From Lachnospiraceae bacterium (lineage in GTDB: Bacteria; Bacillota; Clostridia; Lachnospirales; Lachnospiraceae), in NCBI GenBank assembly GCA_017439675.1, contig JAFSIQ010000048.1, positions 1-50,137 of the forward strand: a stretch of DNA of 50,137 bases. The letters are read 5' to 3'. Positions 1-7,073 of the stretch are shown here, piece after piece. The position numbers and the translations under genes were made by a program. The number at the start of each line of letters is the position of its first letter. Position 1 is the stretch's first letter. The notes beneath the pieces are model-generated. The model was not told the origin of the DNA. It saw only the letters and a program-made list of their open reading frames with translations, and made no database searches.

Positions 1-565
1 CTTTCCATTTATCTGGTATGGTATACTCCTGTCCTGCGGCCGAGCTATCATCCTCTTCTTCTGAATTATCCTTGTCACCATCTTCTGTAGAATCTCCACC
101 TGCATTCACGCTGTCATCCACAAAAGAAATCTCTGATGGAACTGCTGGCTTTCCATCCTCTCCATATGCCATAAACCCAAAGCTTACTGATTGTCCTGCC
201 GCAATCGTGCTGTTATAGGTCTTAGCTGCGATAATATAATGTCCATTCTCGGATGAAATAATATCTGCATTCCAAATATTATCAATACACCCATCATAAA
301 CCATTTCTATCTTCCACAGACTTTTATCACTGTCTGTATCATTTTTAAGAACGATATCCGCATTGACATAATTCCCCCATGAACTGGTTTCCCTGTAAGT
401 AATGCTGCAACCCTCAGATGCATAGGTCTGCTCCGCCTTCGTAGGTGCCACTCCGGTAGCATAGGCACTACTTGGAATCAGTCCAAGCAGTAACGCTACA
501 ACCAGTACAAAGGACAATAGTTGCTGTCCCCACTGTTTCCTTTTTCTTTTTTTTATCCTTTTCAT
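1..565 (-). CDS. Secreted CBM2-like surface protein, N-terminal part
   Basis: The reading frame is open from an ATG at 565 to the window edge, so only about 188 residues are visible and the C-terminus is missing. It starts with a basic stretch (MKRIKKRKRK) and a hydrophobic signal peptide (about residues 15-37, ending SSAYA). A domain follows with the aromatic and Asn/Gly pattern of cellulose-binding module family 2 (about residues 45-135: WGNYVNADI, WKIEMVYDG, WNADI). An acidic Ser/Asp/Glu linker comes next. Family knowledge suggests an exported carbohydrate-binding or adhesion protein. It is the first gene after agrD on the same strand, so it could be a quorum-sensing target; that is inference from position only. 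A catalytic or anchoring domain may lie beyond the edge. Confidence 0.7.
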   Translation of the reverse strand, partial: MKRIKKRKRKQWGQQLLSFVLVVALLLGLIPSSAYATGVAPTKAEQTYASEGCSITYRETSSWGNYVNADIVLKNDTDSDKSLWKIEMVYDGCIDNIWNADIISSENGHYIIAAKTYNSTIAAGQSVSFGFMAYGEDGKPAVPSEISFVDDSVNAGGDSTEDGDKDNSEEEDDSSAAGQEYTIPDKWK

Positions 566-598
566 AATTTCCTCTCTTTTTACTTATAATCAATATTT

Positions 599-671
599 AA
601 AAAGCTATTATTTATATAGCCTTCACCCACATATACTGCCGATCAACACACTATATAAAAAATAGCTTTTT
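599..671. repeat. 21-bp inverted repeat between agrD and the surface-protein gene
   Basis: The arms at 599-619 and 651-671 are complementary at 20 of 21 positions and enclose a 31-nt loop. The stem is AT-rich and its outer edge ends in five T on either strand. A second, perfect 7-bp hairpin (682-688 with 692-698, loop TCT) sits just after the agrD stop codon. Together they could end the agrD transcript or act as a leader structure for the surface-protein gene. Confidence 0.5.
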
Positions 672-718
672 AAATATCTTCAGAATACTCTGTATTCTTA
701 AACACTTCAAGAAATCTA

Positions 719-865
719 CTAGTCACGATACTTCTTTAAAGCATCTAACTGTGGATCCATCTTCTCCTGATGAAATCTACAAAAACATGTAGAATTCACG
801 GCTACTCCTGCCATTACAAGAGCTAAGCTGTATAACATTTTTGTAACTTTTGGACTCAACTTCAT
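719..865 (-). CDS. agrD: AgrD-type cyclic peptide pheromone precursor
   Basis: This 48-residue ORF starts at an ATG at 865, preceded by a strong GGAGGTG site; the ATG five bases upstream (870) meets a stop after two codons. The N-terminus is an amphipathic, hydrophobic leader (MKLSPKVTKMLYSLALVMAG). The core NSTCFCRF-HQEKMDP follows, then a charged tail ending LDALKKYRD. This is the three-part plan of clostridial AgrD proteins. The core aligns with C. perfringens-type CLWFT-HQPEEP, so the expected thiolactone ring is five residues, Cys27 to Phe31 (CFCRF); a second Cys at 29 leaves the ring Cys uncertain. The gene follows the GHKL kinase gene and has its own operator and promoter at 889-952. 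No agrB, the usual processing protease, is in the window. Confidence 0.85.
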   Translation of the reverse strand: MKLSPKVTKMLYSLALVMAGVAVNSTCFCRFHQEKMDPQLDALKKYRD

Positions 866-888
866 ACCATTTTCACCTCCCGATTGGT

Positions 889-952
889 AAGATAGCACAT
901 TTTTTATGCAAAAAATCGAATGTGGTAAAAATATGTCGATACTTGGAAAAAT
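889..952 (-). promoter_or_regulatory. agrD promoter with LytTR-type operator (operator 2)
   Basis: On the minus strand two 9-mers, ATTTTTCCA (944-952) and TTTTTACCA (923-931), are separated by a 12-bp spacer containing ATCGAC. That is the 9-12-9 spacing used by LytTR regulators of the AgrA/ComE class. An extended -10 (TGC TATCTT, hexamer 889-894) lies 28 bp downstream, without a good -35, as expected of an activator-dependent promoter. The operator shares pattern and geometry with the one at 3108-3137. Confidence 0.65.
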
Positions 953-970
953 TTAAAGATTTTACTTTTA

Positions 971-1006
971 GATATAAAAGAAACAGTACATTTACTCCTG
1001 TACTGC
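971..1006 (-). terminator. Terminator overlapping the stop codon of the sensor kinase gene
   Basis: CAGTACA (984-990) pairs with TGTACTG (999-1005) over an 8-nt loop that contains the kinase stop codon (992-994). On the minus strand a T-rich run follows (TTTCTTTT). The stem is formed by the last codons (Ala-Val-Gln). It would separate the regulator/kinase transcript from agrD, which has its own promoter. Confidence 0.55.
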
Positions 1007-2266
1007 TTCTACATAAAGAATTATTGATATTTTAAACATATTGGATGTGGTTTCAATCTGCTTTTCGCCATTATATTTCTCTATAATTTCACTAACATTT
1101 TGTAATCCTAATCCGTGACTTTCTGTATCTTGTTTTCGAGTAATATATTTCTCGCCGCGCTTTATGAGTGTTCCATCGTAGGAATTACTGATTTTAACCA
1201 CAAATATACCCTTTTTATATTTCATATTTACAGATAGTTGTCTCTCCTCTGTTTGCCCTAATGCCTCTAACGCATTGTCTAATAAATTTCCTAGAATGAT
1301 ATTCAAATCCATTTTATCCATAAAAGCTATATTGGGCACCTCAATGTGGGTTTCGATTTTGCAATCCATTCTTATTGCACGGTCAAACATATAATTCATG
1401 ATAGCATCTATCTCTTGATTTCCTGTATGAATATGCTGACTGGGAATAACCATATGTTCATTAATATTGTCTATGTATTGTTGTGCCTTATCTGTTTCAT
1501 TATCATCAAGATACGATTGAATCAAATACAAATGCTTCTTCATATCATGACGTAATGCTTTAATGTTCTTATGAGATTGTTCCATCAAATCCAATTGATG
1601 TTCATACATCTCAACTCTCTGTTTGATTGCTTCTCGTTCTAATCTCTGTAAATACGCTTCATTAATTTTGTCATAAATGTAATATGTACTCACATCTATT
1701 ATACATATAATACTCAAACCAACCATTACTAAGCTTTGGTCATTGCCACCCAATTCCACTAGAATTTCTCCCAACACAATACTTCCTACAATAATAATAA
1801 CAATATTCAGATAGCTTTTTGATGATACATGTTCTACCTTTTTAATCTGCATGCATTTTTCTAGCAATAGTATGATAAACATATTGAGAAATGATGAAAA
1901 CAAACTCCCTAAAGCCATATTTATTAGAAGCACATCCAAGCCACCAAAAAGTATCCATATTATATTTTCTGACACTACACCTAGTGCAAGAGCGGATATG
2001 ACCGAAAGCAATTTTTTAACCACAGTTCCTTCATATAAAATAATAGTAGCAAGTAACATTCCTAATGCCAAAGAACCCATCGTTAATATCACATTGTTGA
2101 AAAAGTAAAATATTAACCAGTTAATTGACCACACGCAAAAATATACTACCACTGGTGGAACAACCGCTTCATCTTTGCATGTCAATATTAGCTTCACCAT
2201 TCTGAATGCAACATATATACTTAATATGTTGAACACCGCACTAAACACAGCTTCTGTTATCAGCAT
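992..2266 (-). CDS. AgrC-like GHKL sensor histidine kinase
   Basis: This 424-residue membrane kinase has about six hydrophobic segments in its first 190 residues, then a linker and a GHKL-type kinase core. The phospho-acceptor His is in KALRHDMKKH, the N box is NIILGNLLDNALEA, and the glycine box is SHGLGLQNV. It lacks the usual DXGXG-rich HATPase pattern, as is normal for AgrC/ComD-type kinases. The start is supported by AGAGGTG seven bases upstream. It begins 14 bp after the LytTR regulator gene, so the two form an operon. An AgrD-type peptide gene follows 126 bp later, which makes peptide sensing the likely role. The ligand is inferred from neighbourhood, not shown by the sequence. Confidence 0.85.
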   Translation of the reverse strand: MLITEAVFSAVFNILSIYVAFRMVKLILTCKDEAVVPPVVVYFCVWSINWLIFYFFNNVILTMGSLALGMLLATIILYEGTVVKKLLSVISALALGVVSENIIWILFGGLDVLLINMALGSLFSSFLNMFIILLLEKCMQIKKVEHVSSKSYLNIVIIIVGSIVLGEILVELGGNDQSLVMVGLSIICIIDVSTYYIYDKINEAYLQRLEREAIKQRVEMYEHQLDLMEQSHKNIKALRHDMKKHLYLIQSYLDDNETDKAQQYIDNINEHMVIPSQHIHTGNQEIDAIMNYMFDRAIRMDCKIETHIEVPNIAFMDKMDLNIILGNLLDNALEALGQTEERQLSVNMKYKKGIFVVKISNSYDGTLIKRGEKYITRKQDTESHGLGLQNVSEIIEKYNGEKQIETTSNMFKISIILYVEAVQE

Positions 2267-2280
2267 ATCACACCTCTTAT

Positions 2281-2991
2281 CTAAAGAATATCTCCCAAAA
2301 GTTTTTCTTTTACATTCTGTTTCATTGATTGGCTAATTGGAATTTCCACCTTGTTCGCCATTATAACACTATCACTTTTATGCTGAATTACATAGTGTAA
2401 GTTCACAACAAAGGATTTATGTACAACACAAAATACTTGTTCATTTAACTGTAATACAACATCGGAAAGCTTCCCATAAAATTCTTCCGTTCCATCTTGC
2501 GTAACCATCTGTACTTTCTTACCTTGACTTTGAAAATATAGAATACAATTAAAACTAATCCTACATTTTTTCTTTCTTATATTGTATGTAAAGTACCTAT
2601 TAGATGCCGGAAATAATCTGTCATACTCATCCATAATAAATGAAACCTTGTCATAAGTGATAGGTTTTACCAAGAAATTCATTGGACGTATATTGAACAA
2701 CTGTAGTGCATACTCGTCGTTTGCAGATATAAACACAATCTGCATTATTTCATTTTTCAAATCTGAACGCAACCTATTTCCGACATCAATACCTGTTATA
2801 TCATCCAATTCAATATCTAAAAATAAAATATCAAACAAACCATCTTCATCAATACTAGAAAACAATTTGTCTGAATTTAAAAACGTCTGTGTTTCAACAG
2901 TAACACCCTTCTTCTTGGCATACTCCAACACATGTCTTTCCAATTGTATTGTAAATTGTTCATCGTCATCACATATGCCAATTCTCAACAT
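2281..2991 (-). CDS. LytTR-family response regulator, AgrA-like
   Basis: The N-terminal receiver domain (about residues 1-120) has the acidic cluster CDDDE, the phospho-acceptor Asp59 in LFLDIEL and a Lys in FLVKPI. The C-terminal LytTR DNA-binding domain (about residues 130-236) carries FYGKLSDVVLQL and VHKSFVVNLHYV. I start it at the ATG at 2991 (MLRIGICDDD) because GGGGAGG lies about eight bases upstream; ATG codons at 3006 and 3021 have no such site. Its likely targets are the paired 9-bp repeats at 3108-3137, before its own gene, and at 923-952, before agrD. It would therefore activate its own operon and the peptide gene, as in other Agr systems. Confidence 0.88.
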   Translation of the reverse strand: MLRIGICDDDEQFTIQLERHVLEYAKKKGVTVETQTFLNSDKLFSSIDEDGLFDILFLDIELDDITGIDVGNRLRSDLKNEIMQIVFISANDEYALQLFNIRPMNFLVKPITYDKVSFIMDEYDRLFPASNRYFTYNIRKKKCRISFNCILYFQSQGKKVQMVTQDGTEEFYGKLSDVVLQLNEQVFCVVHKSFVVNLHYVIQHKSDSVIMANKVEIPISQSMKQNVKEKLLGDIL

Positions 2992-3072
2992 ACCCATCCT
3001 CCCCATAAAAACGCATTCCATATAATTTGTTAATATTTTGCATTAGGTTGTGTTGTTTTCTCTTTTGTTTAG

Positions 3073-3137
3073 ATTTTACTTATTTTTTGTCCGTATGCAA
3101 CCCATTCTGCGCAAACGTAGTCGATTTTTGCGCAAAT
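3073..3137 (-). promoter_or_regulatory. Promoter of regulator/kinase operon with LytTR-type operator (operator 1)
   Basis: On the minus strand ATTTGCGCA (3129-3137) and GTTTGCGCA (3108-3116) are separated by 12 bp containing ATCGAC. A -10-like TAAAAT (3073-3078) lies 29 bp downstream of the proximal repeat, almost the same distance as at the agrD operator. The shared pattern between the two operators is nTTTnnnCA-N12-nTTTnnnCA with ATCGAC at the same place in the spacer. Confidence 0.65.
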
Positions 3138-3189
3138 GCACAAATCAAACACACCCAATGGCAGTTGATGGTAAAATGGATTTAAAAAA

Positions 3190-3255
3190 GCAGTACATTT
3201 AATCCTGTACTGCCTCTACATAAAAAATGGTTCTAATTCTAACCACAACACTGCA
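3190..3255 (-). pseudogene. Remnant of a second agrC 3' end with its terminator
   Basis: In the minus frame ending at a TAA (3199-3201) the sequence reads VVVRIRTIFYVEAVQD, against MFKISIILYVEAVQE at the end of the intact kinase. Homology continues about 10 nt past the stop. Like the intact gene, the stop lies inside a hairpin (GCAGTACA 3190-3197 with TGTACTGC 3206-3213) followed by six T. Upstream of the remnant the frame is closed by a stop. The rest of 3022-3365 holds operator 1 and, at 3256-3365, GC-richer sequence in which I recognise nothing. Confidence 0.6.
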
Positions 3256-3365
3256 ACTATATCACGCCCTCCGTGGTTCGCTGCTTCCGCTCTGCCTTCG
3301 TGTTTCACATTCGTCAACCGCAGACAGCCATCACATGGTCAGCGCTAATTGCTTCTTCAGTCATT

Positions 3366-4970
3366 TCACTCCTTCACAAGCAAAGAAACGCACTCAACAT
3401 GCCCACTATGCCCAAATTGGTCCACAGCGCAAACCTTCTTCACCTCATATCCCGCTGCCACCAATATCTTCACATCCCTTGCAAGAGTCGCTGGGTCACA
3501 GCTTACATAGACTATCTTCTTCGGTTGCATTCTAACCATGGTTGAAATTGCCACCTCGTCACAACCTTTTCTCGGCGGGTCTACCACAATGACATCTGCG
3601 TAGACACCATGCTTTTCGTACTGTTCTGGCAACACGACTTCCGCTTTTCCCACGAAAAATTCTACGTTATTAAAACCATTCATCTTAGCATTCTTTCTCG
3701 CATCATCAATGGCTTCTGGAATAATCTCCACACCCATAACCTTCTTTGCCTTCCGGGCTAAGAACAAGGAAATGGTTCCAATTCCACAGTACAAATCCCA
3801 CACGGTTTCATCGCCATGTAAGTCCGCATATTCCAAAGCCTTTCCATAAAGCTTTTCTGTCTGCTCTGGATTCACCTGATAAAATGAAAGTGGATTAATC
3901 TGATACTTTACATTGCCGATATAATCGGAAATCGTATCGCTCCCCCAAATTGTCCGACACTTGTCACCGAGAATTCGATTGGTCTTTTCTCGATTCACAT
4001 TTACAGAAACACTAGTAATGCCTGGAATATCTTCCATACATTTCACCAGTTCCCGTTCAACGTTCATATATTTCTGCTTTGTTTTTGAACTTCCACCAGC
4101 ATGTTGTATCTTCTCGCCTTTATTTTTATCCAACCCGATACTCTGTACATCGCGTTGCTTGGCTGCTCCATTACCATCCGGCACCACACCAACCAACTCC
4201 GTACCGTTAATAATCACGCAAATCATTACTTCGCCCGTCTCTCTTCCCACGCGAGTCAAAATGTGACGCACTAAACCAGTATGACTTTCCTCATCATAAG
4301 GCTCCACGCCATATTTCTCTAAAAAACCACGAAATCTTCTAATAATCTCATCATTTACTGCATCCTGCAAATAACACACATCCGTATCAATGACAGAATG
4401 TGTCCTTCCCGCATAGAATCCAATTACAATGTTACCATCCTTATCCCGACGGACAGGAAATTGCGCCTTGTTGCGATAACGAATAGCTGGAAAATCCTCA
4501 CTGATATACTTTGCTTCTGTCGACTGACCATCAACATTAGTGATACTCATGTCATTCGTAACCGAACCACTTACAACCGAACTATCCCTTGCACTATTCC
4601 TCATCCCTATAATAGTTTCCATCAATTGTTCCACATTAGAGATTCCGCCAATACGTTTCAGACAATTCATCACCTTGTCCTGTTTCCACTCAAGCTGCTT
4701 AGCATAATCCACCTGCATGATGCTACAGCCACCACATCGTCTGGCATGCGGACAAATTGGTTCCACACGGTACTGCGAAGGCGTAATCAGCTCCGTCAAT
4801 CTACCATAGGCATAATTCTTCTTTGCCTTGATAATCTTAATACGTGCCACATCCCCTACAACAGCATCCTTAACAAATACTGCCATTCCATTGATGTGAC
4901 CAATACCTTCCCCTTCATTGCCCATATCTTCAATTGTAATCTCGTATTCCTGATTCTTCTCTAATGTCAT
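3366..4970 (-). CDS. rlmD: 23S rRNA (uracil-5-)-methyltransferase, RlmD/RumA family
   Basis: This 534-residue SAM-dependent methyltransferase has an N-terminal TRAM domain (MTLEKNQEYEITIEDMGNEG). A 4Fe-4S Cys cluster follows (CPHARRCGGC), then a Rossmann SAM fold (DLYCGIGTISLFLA) and DPPRKGC. The catalytic Cys is in YVSCDPATLARD. The family makes 5-methyluridine in 23S rRNA. The start at 4970 is chosen because AGGAAGG lies eight bases upstream; the ATG at 4994 has no usable site. Two low-complexity inserts, one after IIGMRN and one after GNGAAKQ, make it longer than the roughly 450-residue norm. It stands alone, convergent to nothing, with 116 bp before the rubredoxin gene's end. Confidence 0.88.
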   Translation of the reverse strand: MTLEKNQEYEITIEDMGNEGEGIGHINGMAVFVKDAVVGDVARIKIIKAKKNYAYGRLTELITPSQYRVEPICPHARRCGGCSIMQVDYAKQLEWKQDKVMNCLKRIGGISNVEQLMETIIGMRNSARDSSVVSGSVTNDMSITNVDGQSTEAKYISEDFPAIRYRNKAQFPVRRDKDGNIVIGFYAGRTHSVIDTDVCYLQDAVNDEIIRRFRGFLEKYGVEPYDEESHTGLVRHILTRVGRETGEVMICVIINGTELVGVVPDGNGAAKQRDVQSIGLDKNKGEKIQHAGGSSKTKQKYMNVERELVKCMEDIPGITSVSVNVNREKTNRILGDKCRTIWGSDTISDYIGNVKYQINPLSFYQVNPEQTEKLYGKALEYADLHGDETVWDLYCGIGTISLFLARKAKKVMGVEIIPEAIDDARKNAKMNGFNNVEFFVGKAEVVLPEQYEKHGVYADVIVVDPPRKGCDEVAISTMVRMQPKKIVYVSCDPATLARDVKILVAAGYEVKKVCAVDQFGHSGHVECVSLLVKE

Positions 4971-5110
4971 TTCATTAACCTTCCTGTGTTCCATTCCGTC
5001 AATTTCTTATAGCAAATCTATTTGTCATCCATTCATTCAATTCATAAATTACTGTCACCAATCTCTGCTTCTATATCAAAAAAGGGCTCCTCATTTTCTT
5101 CCTTTCTTAA

Positions 5111-5734
5111 TCACTTCACAATCTTCTCAAAATCTGACTTTGGATGCTTGCAAAGCGGACAGATGAAATCATCTGGTAACTCCTCACCTACATACTCATA
5201 ACCACAAATCATGCATCTCCAAACCACTTGCCCATTTTCCCTCTTTCCAGTATCCACTGGCTGTGGCTTTATATGTGCATGATAATAGCTATAGGTTGCG
5301 GAAGGCACATCACTTAACACCTCCGAATAAGTAACCTGTGCGATAAACAAGGTATGTGTTCCCAAGTCTACTGCATTCTTCACCCAAGCAGAAAGGTATG
5401 CATTCGTTCCCTTGGTGACATACTTAAGTCCATTCCCTGACGTCTTGCAATCTGCAAATTCTGCAAACTTATCCACATCACGCCCTGATTGAAAACCAAA
5501 GTGCTTAAACAATTCAAAATCCGCACCTTCGCTAATTACAGACACATTAAATTTATTAGTCTCCAAAATCATATCATGTGTTAAGTTGCCCTTATTCACC
5601 GCAATTGCAATACAATTAGGTTCTACCGTCACTTGCTGAACTGTGTTAATAATACATCCATTATCAAAACCATCCTTCTGTGCCGTCAATACGAACAAGC
5701 CATAACTCAAATTATTCATTGCATTCTTTTCCAT
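5111..5734 (-). CDS. High-molecular-weight rubredoxin (flavin reductase-rubredoxin fusion)
   Basis: The 207-residue protein joins an FMN-binding flavoredoxin-like domain (about residues 1-150, start MNNLSYGLFVLTAQ) to a C-terminal rubredoxin. The rubredoxin has both metal-binding pairs, CMICGYEY and CPLCKHPKSDF. In Clostridia and acetogens such proteins pass electrons to flavodiiron oxidases for oxygen or NO detoxification; that role is family knowledge. The start is supported by AAAGGAG. A 13-bp perfect palindromic operator at 5771-5816 overlaps the predicted promoter, which fits stress or redox control. It is monocistronic. Confidence 0.9.
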   Translation of the reverse strand: MEKNAMNNLSYGLFVLTAQKDGFDNGCIINTVQQVTVEPNCIAIAVNKGNLTHDMILETNKFNVSVISEGADFELFKHFGFQSGRDVDKFAEFADCKTSGNGLKYVTKGTNAYLSAWVKNAVDLGTHTLFIAQVTYSEVLSDVPSATYSYYHAHIKPQPVDTGKRENGQVVWRCMICGYEYVGEELPDDFICPLCKHPKSDFEKIVK

Positions 5735-5770
5735 AATCTTTCTCCTTTCAAATTACATCGCTTAGCCGGC

Positions 5771-5816
5771 AATTACGAAACTCTAATTTATATCCGTTTT
5801 TGTGAGTTTCGTAATT
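5771..5816 (-). promoter_or_regulatory. Rubredoxin-gene promoter inside a perfect 13-bp inverted repeat
   Basis: AATTACGAAACTC (5771-5783) is repeated inverted at 5804-5816 with a 20-bp gap. On the minus strand a -35-like TTACGA (5809-5814), 16-bp spacer and TATAAA (5787-5792) fall across it. One arm covers the -35 and the other lies just past the -10, the layout of a repressor operator. It does not match the Rex, PerR or Fur consensus known to me. Confidence 0.6.
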
Positions 5817-5888
5817 TCCATGTTCTATCTCAATACTTATTATATCCAATATTTTTATATAACCACACATCACATTTGCCTTATCCTA

Positions 5889-6731
5889 TTATTCCTCTAT
5901 ATTATCAACAATCTCCAACTCCACAACCGACTTTGATTTTTCATATAATGTCACCCTAACCATTGGATGGGTATCCTCTATTTCATATAACAAAGAACGA
6001 TTACACCCTGTAACAGCCAGGTCGTATAATTTCCCCTCATATTCACCAGATACACAATCCAGATCCGGTAATCCTTTACTCACATCCTCTCTATAATATG
6101 ATGTAGACGTCAAGTAAATGTCTTTGGTTCCGATACAAGTGTCTATTCCGATTAACAACGTATCCATTCCAATGTACATAACCGCTAACGACACTATGAG
6201 AAAAAATATCCGTGTTACCAAAAACTCGAACTTACTGCCCTTTTTATATGTTTTACACCCCAAATATGCAAACCGCAAAAAAAGTCCGCCAACCACTAAC
6301 ATTGATACATCTCGTAGCACCCTAAACAACAAAACAAAATTTCCATACCTCGGAAACCAACCACTCACTGCAAATATTACAACCGCAACAAAATATATTA
6401 CTGGATTACTGTGACGCAACACATTCCTTAATTTCCTCCATACGTACATTCTGTTCTGTTTTTTCTGCTGCACAGATTGATAAATCCTCGTCCATGCGAC
6501 ATTCTCTGGCAATTCCACTGTATCAAATGCATCCTGTTCACTTTCACATTCTAACACTGTAAGAACCTCTAATGTATCACTGAGGAATAGCAAAAATGTA
6601 GCCTGTTCCTGATTTCCTGCCGAAATCGCTAGATAAGTAACTTTTTTCGAAAAAAACGCTCCATAATTACCTGGACCTACATACCACTTAATCTTATACT
6701 GTTCCACTTTATCAGGAAATCCCTTATCCAC
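5889..6731 (-). CDS. Unknown membrane protein
   Basis: I do not recognise this protein (about 280 residues). A soluble N-terminal part of about 110 residues contains YVGPGNYGAFFSKK and an acidic stretch. It is followed by about three hydrophobic segments (YFVAVVIFAVSGWF, VSMLVVGGLFLRFAYLG, FFLIVSLAVMYIGM) and a C-terminal outside or periplasm-like tail of about 85 residues. The GTG at 6731 is preferred because AGGAG lies ten bases upstream; the ATG at 6776 in the same frame has no clear site and would add 15 residues. It is transcribed away from the ydjI-like operon, so the two share the 6732-7073 gap. The function is open. Confidence 0.6.
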   Translation of the reverse strand: MDKGFPDKVEQYKIKWYVGPGNYGAFFSKKVTYLAISAGNQEQATFLLFLSDTLEVLTVLECESEQDAFDTVELPENVAWTRIYQSVQQKKQNRMYVWRKLRNVLRHSNPVIYFVAVVIFAVSGWFPRYGNFVLLFRVLRDVSMLVVGGLFLRFAYLGCKTYKKGSKFEFLVTRIFFLIVSLAVMYIGMDTLLIGIDTCIGTKDIYLTSTSYYREDVSKGLPDLDCVSGEYEGKLYDLAVTGCNRSLLYEIEDTHPMVRVTLYEKSKSVVELEIVDNIEE

Positions 6732-6952
6732 AACACAAATACTCCTTCTTGCGCAAACTCTTGTATATTGTATCATTTATTACCATCACTGTCATCCAAG
6801 TTTTCATAACCATCTTATTTTTCTGCTACCGTAGGTTGCGAAAACCCGAAACCCTATTTAGCATTTTCACCTTAATAAAAACTTCATACGATTTTCTCGC
6901 AATTTCAAGGTTGCAATTTACAATATTGATAGACTTTTTCCGACAAAAAATG

Positions 6953-7041
6953 TATAATTATGGTGTGTGCAAGTTTTCTCATTTTTATCATATACATAAG
7001 TAACACAAACTTGTACACCATTACATTTATTGAAATGTAAG
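6953..7041 (+). promoter_or_regulatory. Promoter and structured leader of the ydjI-like operon
   Basis: A consensus -10, TATAAT, is at 6953-6958; no good -35 is at the right distance. The leader then holds two hairpins: GGTGT(GTG)CAAGTTT (6962-6976) with AAACTTGTACACC (7007-7019), and TTACATTT ATTG AAATGTAA (7022-7041). The ribosome binding site AAAGGAG follows at about 7061. The rest of the gap 6732-7073 shows nothing recognisable. Confidence 0.45.
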
Positions 7042-7073
7042 CAATACAAAAAATATATATAAAGGAGAATGTT

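Noticed and set aside
5889-6731. Missing AgrB
   Set aside because: The protein has only three helices, a long soluble N-terminus and no AgrB-like protease motifs; it is also 3 kb from the locus.
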